From: Candidatus Methylomirabilota bacterium
GTDB taxonomy: Bacteria; Methylomirabilota; Methylomirabilia; Methylomirabilales; JACPAU01
Assembly (NCBI GenBank): GCA_022614955.1
Contig: JAKEHP010000218.1
Location: 1-41,330, forward strand
Direction of reading: 5' to 3'
Length of the DNA: 41,330 bases
Below are positions 7,070-14,762 of the stretch, piece after piece; within the stretch, counting starts at the first letter, position 1; every line of letters begins with the position of its first letter. Under the pieces are notes generated by a model that saw nothing but the letters and a program-made list of their open reading frames with translations, searched no databases and was not told where the DNA came from. Both the position numbers and the translations under genes were made by a program.

Positions 7070-7392
7070 CTACGCACCCATCTCCCGCGGAAGCACGAGA
7101 AGGGTCCAGCTCCCGGCCCGCCTCCAGGTCCGCCCGAGTTCCGCGTAGGCGAGCACCAGATCCCGCTGGCGATCCGAGTAGGCAACCACGGCACCCAATC
7201 GGTCGTCGTAGCCAATCACGACGATGTAATGGCCGTGGCGATAGGGTCCTATCCCCAGATCCTGGAGGAGGATAAGCGGGCGTCCCCCTAACGCCCTGAG
7301 GATGACGCCGCGGTGGGCACCGTCGAGCGGTCGTCGGCAACGCGAAGCGCGGTCCGTAGGGATTCACACTGCCGTTCCTCCTGGTGACACAT
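7070..7392 (-). pseudogene. C39-like cysteine peptidase remnant
   Basis: Two frames together give a shrunken copy of the C39/papain-like domain seen in PA2778-type proteins. One frame begins MCHQEERQCESLRTALRVADD, which keeps the catalytic-Cys block (QEERQC). The other gives HRGVILRALGGRPLILLQDLG, then HGHYIVVIGYDD with the catalytic His, and ends WTLLVLPREMGA at a TAG (7070-7072). The roughly 60-80 residues normally between these blocks are missing and the frames do not join. The gene is almost certainly not functional. It lies between the propeller and the outer-membrane barrel. Confidence 0.55.
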
Positions 7393-7411
7393 CTCGGGCC
7401 GGCCTACATCG

Positions 7412-8182
7412 CTAGAAGCTCATCGAGAGCCCAGCCGTGACGTAGAAGATCGACCGTTCCCCTGGGCCCGCGAACTCGGAGCCAAGGCCCGCGTCGAGCA
7501 CGGTGCGTGCGGTCAGTTGATGCCGGAAGCCCGCCTCGGCGCCAAACGCGTTCGACTCGTCGCGCCCCGCTGACTGCTCCGTGAACAGGTTCCCGACCAG
7601 CGTCGTCCGCGTGTACCGGGGCGCGCCAATCGGGTAGCTGGCCCCAAGGTCGATCGCATAACGGCCGTCGCGCTCACGTGCCTTCGTCCCGCTGAGGAAT
7701 GCGTAGGCCACGTTCAGATGCAGGCTCAGCCGATCGAATGATTTCGTGCCGATCGCCTTCAGCTCAACGTCGATTCCCGAGGAGTCCACACCCGTCGGGA
7801 AGTTGAGGGTTAGCTTGGCGGCGAGGGCCGGAAGGCTCAGCGTTTCCTGATTGAAATTGTACAGGCCGCTCAGTTGCAGGTCGCCGGACTTGATGGGCTT
7901 GTCGATCTCCCGTGGATCGGTGGACAGTTCGGTGCCCAGCCCCACCTGGAAATTCGGGAAGGCACCGTAGAGGATCTCCGCGGCGAAGACCCCGCGATCC
8001 GCGCTGCGGCGCTCCACTACGAAGCCCGCTCCCACCTCGAGTGCCAGCTCCCCGCTCGCCACGGGGTAGGCGTCCTCCAGGCGGAGGGGGCGTCCCTCGT
8101 CCAGATTCTTGTGGTCGAGGGCGTGCGCGGCCGGGACTGCCGTTGCCACGAGCAGAAGTGTGACCAGGACTCGCGCCATCAT
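7412..8182 (-). CDS. Outer-membrane beta-barrel protein
   Basis: 256 residues with a clean signal peptide, MMARVLVTLLLVATAVPAAHA. The mature part alternates polar and hydrophobic residues in strands, for example ELALEVGAGFVVER, NFQVGLGTEL, LHLNVAYAFL, TTLVGNLFTEQ and VLDAGLGSEF, and ends with a C-terminal Phe (YVTAGLSMSF), the usual barrel-assembly signal. It resembles the transporter/phenol-degradation MetA-pathway group of barrels, but no specific substrate can be named. GAGGAGAGGGACCC precedes the ATG. It lies 12 bases after the His-rich exported protein, so the two are likely an operon and may act together at the envelope. Confidence 0.7.
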   Translation of the reverse strand: MMARVLVTLLLVATAVPAAHALDHKNLDEGRPLRLEDAYPVASGELALEVGAGFVVERRSADRGVFAAEILYGAFPNFQVGLGTELSTDPREIDKPIKSGDLQLSGLYNFNQETLSLPALAAKLTLNFPTGVDSSGIDVELKAIGTKSFDRLSLHLNVAYAFLSGTKARERDGRYAIDLGASYPIGAPRYTRTTLVGNLFTEQSAGRDESNAFGAEAGFRHQLTARTVLDAGLGSEFAGPGERSIFYVTAGLSMSF

Positions 8183-8194
8183 GGGTCCCTCTCC

Positions 8195-9271
8195 TCAGCG
8201 CTGGCCATGTGTGCCTGGGTGCGGCGTCGTGCCGCTACCCGTCCGCGCTTTCCCTTGGAGGACGCCTCGCGCAGCCGGCGGCCGTGGGCCGGAAGGCCCG
8301 CCTGGGCCTCCGTGCCCTCCGTGCGCGGCGCCCGCCGCGGCGGCGTGGTACTCGGCGTAGCGCTCCTGCGGCTCATGATTCCGATGCAGATAGATCGGAA
8401 GAATGCGCAGGATCGCCTCGCGCTTGGCAGCCAGCGTCGGGTACAGGTCCGGACGGCTGAGGATGTCGTCAATGTTGTCGTGGAGCATGTGCAGGTTGTC
8501 GAAGATCCTCGCGGCTTCCGGGAACCGTCCCGAGAACTCCGGCGCCCCCTCGGCCATGAGTGGCATGAATTGCCATTCGACGGGCGGCTGGCGCAGGTAG
8601 CCGTGATACCAGGAAATCAGGGCGGGCATCAGCTCTCGCTGTCTGGCCGCATCGCCCATGAGCTGAACATCATACGTCGCAGCCTGCAGCCAGTGGTAGG
8701 CCCAGATCTGCGTGTTGAACTTCGCAAACTTCTGCTGGAACGAGCGCGACTCCGGAAAGCCCCACAACTTTCCGTGGTGGTCAAGCGGATGCGAGGTGAT
8801 GGCCTCCGCCTTCTCTAGGTAATCCGCGAGCAGCCGCCGGTACGTCCCGTCCTTATCGTGAACCGCATCGCTTGCGAAGAGATCGTAAAGGCTCCGGTGG
8901 AACCCGTGCGCCCAGTTGAAGGTTCGCTGAGCTTCCCAGACCAGTCGGGTGAGTGTCGGCGCCACCTGTTCCTCGTCCGGCGGGACGGACGGCGCGCTGA
9001 AGATGAAATCGAGCACATCTAGGCGGGCCCGCTCGACGCGCTCCAGATCCTGAGTCCGGAGCAGTGTCTCAGCGAGGTGGGCGTGGCCGAAGTCGATGCC
9101 ATTGAACTCGCGGTAGAGCTGCGGCAACTCCCGTGGCAACGCCCAGTTCCATGGGCCGCGCGGCGGCCACCGGTGGTCCCGCATCACCCACTGCGCCTGG
9201 ACGGGAAGGACGGCAGCGGCCAGGACCATGACCACAGCAGCCGACACGAGCAGAACACGCAGCGGTTTCAT
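8195..9271 (-). CDS. Exported His/Trp-rich hypothetical protein
   Basis: The ORF track begins at 9502, but ATG 9271 has the strong SD CAGGAGGAGGGGGTT and opens a signal peptide, MKPLRVLLVSAAVVMVLAAAVLPVQAQ. The mature protein of about 330 residues is largely helical. It has many His and Trp residues, including FGHAHLAET, NWAHGFHRSLYDLF, SHPLDHHGKLWGF, AYHWLQA, WYHGYLRQPP and LHMLHDNIDDIL. The tail becomes HAAAAGAAHGGHGGPGG and then basic. I do not recognise the family. The spaced histidines suggest heme or metal binding in the periplasm. It is followed after 12 bases by an outer-membrane barrel. A frameshift in the low-complexity tail cannot be excluded. Confidence 0.65.
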   Translation of the reverse strand: MKPLRVLLVSAAVVMVLAAAVLPVQAQWVMRDHRWPPRGPWNWALPRELPQLYREFNGIDFGHAHLAETLLRTQDLERVERARLDVLDFIFSAPSVPPDEEQVAPTLTRLVWEAQRTFNWAHGFHRSLYDLFASDAVHDKDGTYRRLLADYLEKAEAITSHPLDHHGKLWGFPESRSFQQKFAKFNTQIWAYHWLQAATYDVQLMGDAARQRELMPALISWYHGYLRQPPVEWQFMPLMAEGAPEFSGRFPEAARIFDNLHMLHDNIDDILSRPDLYPTLAAKREAILRILPIYLHRNHEPQERYAEYHAAAAGAAHGGHGGPGGPSGPRPPAARGVLQGKARTGSGTTPHPGTHGQR

Positions 9272-9329
9272 AACCCCCTCCTCCTGAACTTGGTGGTTGT
9301 CCCATTCGACGCTCACCGTCTCCCGGGAA

Positions 9330-9358
9330 ATCGCACTCCTGGCGCCAGCGCCGGTCAA
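9330..9358 (-). promoter_or_regulatory. Possible promoter of the His-rich protein gene
   Basis: TTGACC (9353-9358), 17 bases, TGCGAT (9330-9335) on the minus strand, about 60 bases before the ATG at 9271. The -10 is weak. The spacer holds the palindrome CTGGCGCCAG. Confidence 0.3.
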
Positions 9359-9359
9359 G

Positions 9360-9480
9360 GGCAAGCGAAAACAGTCGGACCAGCCAGTCGTAATCCCGGG
9401 TCCCGCCAGCGAGGCCTCGCCCACGAACCGGTGCCGGTCCCCGCCGGCCTGGCGCCAGAATCCTTCGAGCCCGCTGCCCC
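9360..9480 (-). pseudogene. Possible fragment of a UbiE-like methyltransferase
   Basis: One minus-strand frame near 9330-9405 reads DYDWLVRLFSLALDRRWRQE. This closely follows the N-terminal hallmark of the UbiE gene in this window (YDRLTRVFSFGLDGRWRR). It is not followed by a methyltransferase core, so it would be a relic. A chance match is possible. Confidence 0.25.
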
Positions 9481-10233
9481 TCAGAGTCTTTCCCACAACC
9501 ACCGCGGGGTCAGCCGAATGAAATACGCATTCAGGCTAGTCATGGCACCCGTGAACAGGAGGACCCCGACGGCAACCAGCACCACTCCTGCCACTCGGTC
9601 CACGAGGGGGAGAAACCGTCGAAAGCGCTCGAAGAACCGGTTGAACCTGTCCAGGGCCAGCGCGCTCAGAAAGAACGGCACGCCCAGCCCAGCGGCGTAG
9701 GCAGCCAGCAGGGTGAGACCGTCGGCCGCCCTCTCGGCCGTCCCGGCCAGGGTCAGGATGCTGCCCAGGACCGGTCCGACGCAAGGGACCCAGCCGGAGG
9801 CGAATGCGATTCCCACCAGGAGAGAGCCGGCATAGCCAGCGGGACGCGCCTGCAGGTGCACGCGCCACTCCCGTTGCAGGAACGGCAGCCGGAGAACACC
9901 GGCCAGGGACAGGCCAAAAGCGATGATCAGAACACCCCCCACCTTCTGCAGCAGGCTGCGAGACTGGAACAGCAGCTGCCCCATCAGACTGAAGGAGGCG
10001 CCCAGCGCGACAAAGACCAGTGAGAAGCCCGCGATGAACAGACCGGCGTGAACGAGGGTGGCGGCTCTGCCTAGGGTAGTCTTCGGACTGGCAGCGGAAG
10101 CTACGACAGGCCCCGACACCCCGGAGAGGAAGGCCAGGTACGACGGCACCAGGGGTAACACGCAGGGCGACAGGAACGACAGCACACCTGCGCTCACGGC
10201 GAGAAGGACAGTGACACCCTGTACCGACTCCAC
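9481..10233 (-). CDS. ccdA: CcdA-family thiol:disulfide transporter
   Basis: GTG at 10233, preceded by AAGGGGGG, gives 250 residues; the track's longer start adds arginine-rich shadow. Six or so membrane helices carry the two redox cysteines in the standard settings, LSFLSPCVLPLVPSYLAFLSG near the N-terminus and GWVPCVGPVLGSILTLA in the fourth helix. The protein moves reducing power from cytoplasmic thioredoxin to periplasmic thiol proteins, mainly for cytochrome c maturation or to keep metal-binding cysteines reduced. No thioredoxin-like partner is adjacent. It could serve the nearby metal-binding proteins, which is inference. Confidence 0.85.
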   Translation of the reverse strand: MESVQGVTVLLAVSAGVLSFLSPCVLPLVPSYLAFLSGVSGPVVASAASPKTTLGRAATLVHAGLFIAGFSLVFVALGASFSLMGQLLFQSRSLLQKVGGVLIIAFGLSLAGVLRLPFLQREWRVHLQARPAGYAGSLLVGIAFASGWVPCVGPVLGSILTLAGTAERAADGLTLLAAYAAGLGVPFFLSALALDRFNRFFERFRRFLPLVDRVAGVVLVAVGVLLFTGAMTSLNAYFIRLTPRWLWERL

Positions 10234-10244
10234 GATGCCCCCCT

Positions 10245-10457
10245 TCAGTCCAAGTTCCACCTGCCTAACGTAAGCAGCCGACTCCTCAGCGTACGGTAAC
10301 CGAGAGCTCGCCCCACCCTCCTCGGTGCGGCCACGACAACAGACCCCACCACACGAGCCGGGCGATCGCTCGCCTCGACCCGGCAGCCGAATGACAGCAG
10401 CGCCACAACAGCGAGGACCGCGGCTCCCGGGTAGACCCGGCTCCCCCCCAGTCGCAT
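10245..10457 (-). CDS. Small ORF with lipoprotein-like signal, doubtful
   Basis: 70 codons. The first 24 residues look like a lipoprotein signal: MRLGGSRVYPGAAVLAVVALLSFGC. The rest (RVEASDRPARVVGSVVVAAPRR and a basic tail) has no recognisable domain and ends 11 bases before the ccdA start. It may be the front of a broken lipoprotein or a chance ORF. Confidence 0.25.
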   Translation of the reverse strand: MRLGGSRVYPGAAVLAVVALLSFGCRVEASDRPARVVGSVVVAAPRRVGRALGYRTLRSRLLTLGRWNLD

Positions 10458-10469
10458 CCAATCCTTCCC

Positions 10470-10583
10470 TTACGCGGCCCAGTCGGCCAGGAAGATGTTG
10501 AACTCGCGCGGGCCGCGGGCGTCGCGCGAGGATGCGTCCAACGGGCTAGCAAGAACCGTGGCGTTCCCGTGGTCACTACTGCC
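10470..10583 (-). other. Protein-like tail of unknown origin
   Basis: A minus-strand frame with no clear start reads GSSDHGNATVLASPLDASSR, then DARGPREFNIFLADWAA and TAA. It begins just after the YHS gene stop. The composition is protein-like, unlike the shadows around it, but the family is unknown. It may be a fragment or a small gene starting at an unusual codon. Confidence 0.25.
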
Positions 10584-10591
10584 CACCCCTC

Positions 10592-10750
10592 CTACCTGCT
10601 GCCCGCAGCCTTGACAAATTTCTCGGGCGATTTCTCAAACTTCTCTTTGCACGCGGCCGCGCAGAAGTAGTAGGTCTGCCCCCGATAGATGGAGGTTGCC
10701 GCCGCCCGTTTTTCATCTACGGTCATGCCGCACACGGGATCCTTTGCCAT
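10592..10750 (-). CDS. YHS-domain metal-binding protein
   Basis: 52 residues, too short for the ORF track. ATG at 10750 follows the strong SD AAGAGGGGGG. The sequence opens MAKDPVCGMTVDEKRAAAT and continues YRGQTYYFCAAACKEKFEKS. These are the two cysteine blocks of the YHS domain (DPVCGM, then YFCxxxCKxxF), a small fold that binds soft metals such as copper, found alone or attached to metal-pumping P-type ATPases. It lies in the thiol/metal island between a membrane protein and ccdA. Soft-metal binding fits the context; the exact metal cannot be told. Confidence 0.9.
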   Translation of the reverse strand: MAKDPVCGMTVDEKRAAATSIYRGQTYYFCAAACKEKFEKSPEKFVKAAGSR

Positions 10751-10926
10751 TGTGCCCCCCTCTTGGGATTACTATCAGCCGCTCCATCGGTGAAACGGAC
10801 GGCCCGCCGCGCCGCGCCCCATCGCCCCGGCATCCGAGGGACGGGTAGGGGCTCCCCGGAATCTCGCCTGGCCAAACAGAGTCCACGCTGTCGGGCACGC
10901 TAGTGGGACTGTCGTTTCTGGCCCTG

Positions 10927-11775
10927 TCAACCTCCGAAGAGGCGGAATGCGAGTCGCTCGTACCTCCCCGTCAGGAACAATCCCCCGAGGATCGCGGTGA
11001 GCATCCCCGCCGCGGTTCCGATGGCGCGGAGAGCCGCATCCATCCCTCGTCTAGCGCGGCTTACTCCGGCGAGGGCGACGGCCAGGGCCAGAAACGCGCC
11101 GCCGACTCCCATCACGAACGAAGTAGCCGCCAGGACGCCATGCGAGGACTGCCGTATGATCTGCGAAGCAAAGAAGACCGAGTCGTAGGTCGGGTCGAGG
11201 TGGTGATAGAGGAGCAGGCCTGCCGAAAGCCCCAGCAGGAACGTGACGCCCCACCGGGAGAAGCGTCGTGACGATCGACCCTTTGGCCTGATCAGCCCGG
11301 TAAAGGCGTTCAGGCTCTCCACGAGCCAGAGGCCGTAGCCCAGCAGCGCGGTCCCGGCAACGAGGTCAATCCCTCGCCTCGCGGGGTATATCACCCGCGC
11401 ATACGCCTCGGGAACTCCAGTCATCGCGATGACGAAGGCTAGGCCAAATCCAGAGAAGAAGGGGAGCCATCCCGCTCGGCCGACCGTCAAGAGGGGCGCG
11501 GGAAGCACTCCCTGTCGGACCATCGGCGACGCGTAGGTGTCTGGAGCAGCGAGGAAAAGGACAAGCAGGGGCACCACCGGGGCGGAGAACGCGACGGCGG
11601 CCCCTCCCACAAGACCCACGATGCTCTCCCCGAAGGGAGGATATGCGGTCAGCGCGGCCAGCCCTCCGCTGACGACAAGCCACCGCAGGAGAGCCGTCGT
11701 TCCCCCAGCTGCGGCGATGATGAGGCCCGCCCGCAACCAGGAAGATCGGACCCCTCTTACGGGAGAGAGCGCCAT
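10927..11775 (-). CDS. Polytopic membrane protein, CcdA/LysE-like layout
   Basis: 282 residues with about six to seven hydrophobic helices and small-residue-rich segments such as SFVMGVGGAFLALAVALAGV. Loop features include LLYHHLDPTYDSVFFASQ and IRQSSHG, so histidines sit near a membrane face. The layout recalls CcdA/DsbD and the wider LysE transporter group, but the CcdA cysteines are absent, so it is not a thiol shuttle. No clear SD precedes the ATG at 11775. I do not recognise a specific family. Its place upstream of the YHS and ccdA genes suggests a metal or small-molecule transporter, which is inference only. Confidence 0.6.
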   Translation of the reverse strand: MALSPVRGVRSSWLRAGLIIAAAGGTTALLRWLVVSGGLAALTAYPPFGESIVGLVGGAAVAFSAPVVPLLVLFLAAPDTYASPMVRQGVLPAPLLTVGRAGWLPFFSGFGLAFVIAMTGVPEAYARVIYPARRGIDLVAGTALLGYGLWLVESLNAFTGLIRPKGRSSRRFSRWGVTFLLGLSAGLLLYHHLDPTYDSVFFASQIIRQSSHGVLAATSFVMGVGGAFLALAVALAGVSRARRGMDAALRAIGTAAGMLTAILGGLFLTGRYERLAFRLFGG

Positions 11776-11814
11776 CGCGGCTGTCCCCGTGCCAGCTTCC
11801 CCGTCAAGCCGGTC

Positions 11815-12036
11815 TCAACGCCGACGAGTCACCACCCCCATGCGAATGCACACCATGCTGCCCGGGCGAGGCTTTCGGCGAGAGGGGGAATGGAGCGGCA
11901 GAGCGATGCCCGCTGCCGACGTGAGCTCTGTGTGGCGGGGGAAATATCGCACCAGGTATCCGCACCGGTCACACCGTTTCACGTAGAACGGCCTACCCGT
12001 CGCTCGATCCACTCGTGTGTGACCCACGATCCTCAT
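11815..12036 (-). CDS. Possible small zinc-finger-like ORF
   Basis: Starting at ATG 12036 gives 73 residues. The first half looks real: MRIVGHTRVDRATGRPFYV, then KRCDRCGYLVRYFPRHTELT with one CxxC knuckle. The second half is basic and low in structure. The longer track ORF to 12186 adds an Arg/Gly-rich lead. No strong SD is seen. It may be a small conserved protein with a frameshifted end. Confidence 0.35.
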   Translation of the reverse strand: MRIVGHTRVDRATGRPFYVKRCDRCGYLVRYFPRHTELTSAAGIALPLHSPSRRKPRPGSMVCIRMGVVTRRR

Positions 12037-12393
12037 GCCGCGAGCGCAGCACGCCGATGGCGCGGGGGGAACGCCGGCGCCGAAGAGACCCCTTGCACCG
12101 AAGCGTCGGCCCTGGCCGCGGCCCTCGCGAACGCCCGTCGCTTTACCGGACTTTAGGGAGTCCACCCTCTCCCGTCGCTGTCTCATGCTCCCGCCCCTTC
12201 ACATCGCGTCCACATACCGCGGGCTCCTCACAGGGAGTCGGCCCGTCCCCTCCTCGGCCCGCCGAAGACACCGGAGTCCCGGCGGGGATCCTCGGCCTCA
12301 TGCCTGATTGGCAGGTCCCCCCCGCCCGCATGAGACCCGGCCCTCGCGGCGCCAGCCAGGCTGGCCCTCCCGAAGAACCCATCCCCCAGTAGT
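12037..12393. other. Gap without a supported gene
   Basis: About 360 bases between the possible small ORF and the palindrome near 12400. The several short ORFs on both strands are Pro/Arg/Gly-rich shadows. A minus-strand transcript from the operator region at 12394-12410 would cross it. Confidence 0.5.
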
Positions 12394-12410
12394 TACTATC
12401 ATGGATAGTA
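12394..12410. promoter_or_regulatory. Predicted BlaI-type operator, site 1
   Basis: TACTATC-ATG-GATAGTA is a perfect 7+3+7 palindrome, of the form TACTA-N7-TAGTA. It lies 12 bases beyond the blaR1-like stop, in the only AT-rich patch of the area. On the minus strand its left arm doubles as a possible -10 (TACTAT). It matches the dyad before the blaI-like gene. Confidence 0.6.
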
Positions 12411-12421
12411 GATCAGGAGTT

Positions 12422-13438
12422 TTAAAAAATGCTGCCGGCCCCGATCCCCGTTGCCGCCTGCAGGCCGGTGTCACAGGCCACCCACTCGGACCGCGTGCTG
12501 GCCTGGGCGCTGTGGGCCACGATGTCAAGTCCCGCCAGCAGGAGGATCACCGCCACAGCGGCCGGCGCGCAGAGGGCCGTCCACCTCGTCCCAGCAGCAG
12601 GGGTAAGGAGCGTCGCCTGTTCTCCCAGGAGCCGTCGGAGACGCGCCTCCAGGGCCCCACGCCGTCCCCCGATGGCGGGATACCAGCGCAGGGGCGCCAC
12701 CGATCGGGCCTGGCGCCAGGCCTTGATAATCGCCCCGGCCAGCGGCAAGGGCTTGCCAGTCAGGCGGACAGCGAGATCGTCGGAGGCCTTCTCACACTCT
12801 TCCTCGATCAGGCGCGGTATCACCCAGGACGTCGGCAGGTACACGAAGAGGCCGGAGAAGACCAGGGCTGTCCATCTCAGCAGGGCATCTCGCCGGGCGA
12901 TATGCCCAAGCTCATGGGCCAAAACACTCTCCAGTTCTTCTGCGTCCAGGGACCTCAGGAAGGGCTCGGCCAGAACGACCGTGGGGTGAATGACCCCGAG
13001 AGTCCATGCACTCCCCCCCCTCGCGGACCCCATCAGGCGTGGCGGGGGGATCCCCAGGGTAGACGCGTGGCGCTGGCAGATGGCATAGAGGTCCTGGTGC
13101 GCCCGCGGGTCCAGGAGCCAGCAGGTGGAGAGAGAGCGACGGTGCCCCCACAGGACCAGGGCAACCCGACCGGCGGTGTAGATAGCGCCCGCCGACACCA
13201 GAAGACCGAGCCCGATCCAGGGGACCGTGCCCGCATACGGCTGGAACGCCAAGTCCAGAAGGCCGAGACAGATCCGAAGCAGCGCGCTATCTGGAAGGAG
13301 CAAGACCGCGGCCGGAAGGATCAGGCTGGTCCAGAAGTAGCGGAGACGCACCTGCGGCCGGTGCACGCGCCGGAGGCAGACCTGGACGAGGGCCAGGGTG
13401 AAGGAGGAAATCCCGAACCAGAAGACGTACCAGCTCAC
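12422..13438 (-). CDS. BlaR1/MecR1-type M56 membrane metallopeptidase
   Basis: 338 residues starting at GTG 13438, which overlaps the blaI-like stop by four bases (GTGA), so the pair is translationally coupled. N-terminal helices are followed by a gluzincin domain with ESVLAHELGHIARRDALLRW, in which HELGH binds zinc, and a later acidic ligand region LIEEECEKASDDLAVRL. A last helix VAVILLLAGLDIV comes near the end. The family senses an envelope signal and cleaves its BlaI-type repressor. This copy has no C-terminal penicillin-binding sensor domain, so the signal is probably not a beta-lactam. No beta-lactamase with Ser active site is nearby. Confidence 0.85.
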   Translation of the reverse strand: MSWYVFWFGISSFTLALVQVCLRRVHRPQVRLRYFWTSLILPAAVLLLPDSALLRICLGLLDLAFQPYAGTVPWIGLGLLVSAGAIYTAGRVALVLWGHRRSLSTCWLLDPRAHQDLYAICQRHASTLGIPPPRLMGSARGGSAWTLGVIHPTVVLAEPFLRSLDAEELESVLAHELGHIARRDALLRWTALVFSGLFVYLPTSWVIPRLIEEECEKASDDLAVRLTGKPLPLAGAIIKAWRQARSVAPLRWYPAIGGRRGALEARLRRLLGEQATLLTPAAGTRWTALCAPAAVAVILLLAGLDIVAHSAQASTRSEWVACDTGLQAATGIGAGSIF

Positions 13439-13854
13439 CGCTGGCCTCGCCGCTTCTGGATCAGCCGGGCGATCGCCGCGATTGCGGCCGGCTCCTCTTC
13501 CTGGATCCGGCCCAGCAGGCCGGAGACCGCAGCGCTGCCGAAGCTGCGCAGGAGACTGTCGGCGACGCCCCGGACCACAGAGTCCGCCAGCTCATCACGG
13601 CTCACCTTGGGAGAGTAGAGGTATGCCACCCGGGCCCGCTTTTGGTGGAGGAGATCCTTCCTCGCCAGGCGGACCATCGTGGTCATGACGGTGGTGTAGG
13701 CAATCCGGCGCGACCGAGACAGGACACCATGGACATCGCGGACCGAGACCTCCCCCCGGTCCCAGACGACCTGCATGATGGCCTCCTCCAGCTCTCCCAA
13801 CACTGTGAGGAAGCCCCGGCCCCCAAGGCGAAAGATCTGGCTCAGACGCGACAT
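13435..13854 (-). CDS. blaI: BlaI/MecI/CopY-family repressor
   Basis: 139 residues with the expected winged-helix domain: LTVLGELEEAIMQVVWDRGE, VSVRDVHGVL and RIAYTTVMTTMVRLARKDLL, in which YTTVMTTMxRL is the recognition-helix hallmark. The C-terminal half, DELADSVVRGVADSLLRSFG onward, is the dimerisation and cleavage region. GGAGGAGAGGG lies 10 bases before the ATG. The gene is followed by its protease with a 4-base overlap. It should repress its own operon through the dyad at 13902-13918 and probably further targets. Confidence 0.9.
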   Translation of the reverse strand: MSRLSQIFRLGGRGFLTVLGELEEAIMQVVWDRGEVSVRDVHGVLSRSRRIAYTTVMTTMVRLARKDLLHQKRARVAYLYSPKVSRDELADSVVRGVADSLLRSFGSAAVSGLLGRIQEEEPAAIAAIARLIQKRRGQR

Positions 13855-13884
13855 GCCAGGATGCCCTCTCCTCCCGTGGTCGGC

Positions 13885-13918
13885 AAACTACCGCGCCATC
13901 CTACTACTGTCAATAGTA
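13885..13918 (-). promoter_or_regulatory. blaI promoter with overlapping operator, site 2
   Basis: On the minus strand TTGACA (13908-13913), 17 bases, TAGTTT (13885-13890). The -35 box sits inside the 17-base dyad TACTACTG-T-CAATAGTA (13902-13918), which has one mismatch in eight pairs and the form TACTA-N7-TAGTA. Repressor bound here would block RNA polymerase. The blaI ATG is 30 bases after the -10. Confidence 0.7.
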
Positions 13919-13997
13919 AAAAGGCCACCCGGCTCCGTGAGTTCCCCAGGCCTCCCCCTCTCGGGGCGACGTCCCCTCGCGCACTCCCCGGGCCGGG

Positions 13998-14738
13998 CTA
14001 CCGGTAGTCCATCACCCAGATCTCGCCCGGGGACGGGAGCCGATCCCGGCGGAACTCCACGGTCTTCCCGACCTGTCGAACGCGCTCCTTCCCCTCCAGG
14101 AACGGCTTCTCGTCTGTGATCGGCCAGTCCCGGGTGGTCTCGGTCTTGTAGTGGATGGGGATCGCCACGGCCGGCTTCAGACGGGCCACGAGCTCGGTCG
14201 CCTCCTTGGCGTCAATACTGTACACACCGCCCACGGGGACCAGGAGGACGTCCACCTTCCCCAGGGTCCGTATCGTGTCGTCGGAGGGAACGTGGCCGAT
14301 GTCGCTCATGTGGACAATGCGCAGGCCGCTCGCCTCAACCACGAAAACCGTGTTCAGCCCCCGCTCCTTCCCCTGGACGCGGTCATGGTAGGCAGGGAGC
14401 GTGGCGATGCGGACGTCCTTGAGGCGGAAGTTCACCCGGGTCCAGTGCCGTCCACCCATCTCCAGCCCCCGGAGGACAGCCGGCTTCCCCTTCACCAGGG
14501 CGGCGTTGTTATGGTCACTATGGTCGTGGCTGATGGTCACCACATCGGCCTCCACCTCGGGAACCGGGTAGCCAATCTTCCCGAACGGATCCATCGCGAT
14601 CCTGACGCCCTCGGCCGAGGTAACAAGGACGAAGGCGTGACCATACCAGCGGAGGCTCACTGCCCCGGGTTCAGCCGCCCCTCCAACTTGGGAGAGGTAG
14701 AGAGCGGAGATCGTGGCGAGCACCCGTCCCATCCACAT
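13998..14738 (-). CDS. MBL-fold metal-dependent hydrolase, exported
   Basis: About 246 residues from ATG 14738, chosen because GGAGAG lies 9 bases upstream; the track start at 14753 is also possible. A short signal-like N-terminus (RVLATISALYLSQVGGAAE) suggests export. The metallo-beta-lactamase core has SLRWYGHAFVLV, MDPFG, the zinc motif TISHDHSDHNN, HMSDIGHVP and a final IPIHYKT. This is the UPF0173/L-ascorbate-lactonase-like branch, whose substrates are mostly unknown. It has a BlaI-like dyad at its promoter, so it may be the effector of the adjacent BlaI/BlaR1 system. True beta-lactamase activity is not implied by the motifs. Confidence 0.8.
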   Translation of the reverse strand: MWMGRVLATISALYLSQVGGAAEPGAVSLRWYGHAFVLVTSAEGVRIAMDPFGKIGYPVPEVEADVVTISHDHSDHNNAALVKGKPAVLRGLEMGGRHWTRVNFRLKDVRIATLPAYHDRVQGKERGLNTVFVVEASGLRIVHMSDIGHVPSDDTIRTLGKVDVLLVPVGGVYSIDAKEATELVARLKPAVAIPIHYKTETTRDWPITDEKPFLEGKERVRQVGKTVEFRRDRLPSPGEIWVMDYR

Positions 14739-14762
14739 GGATCTTCTCTCCAAATCAATAAC

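Noticed and set aside
12429-12989. Plus-strand ORF starting after an SD-like CAGGAG
   Set aside because: It runs antisense through blaR1 and has no domain. The SD-like run belongs to the operator region.
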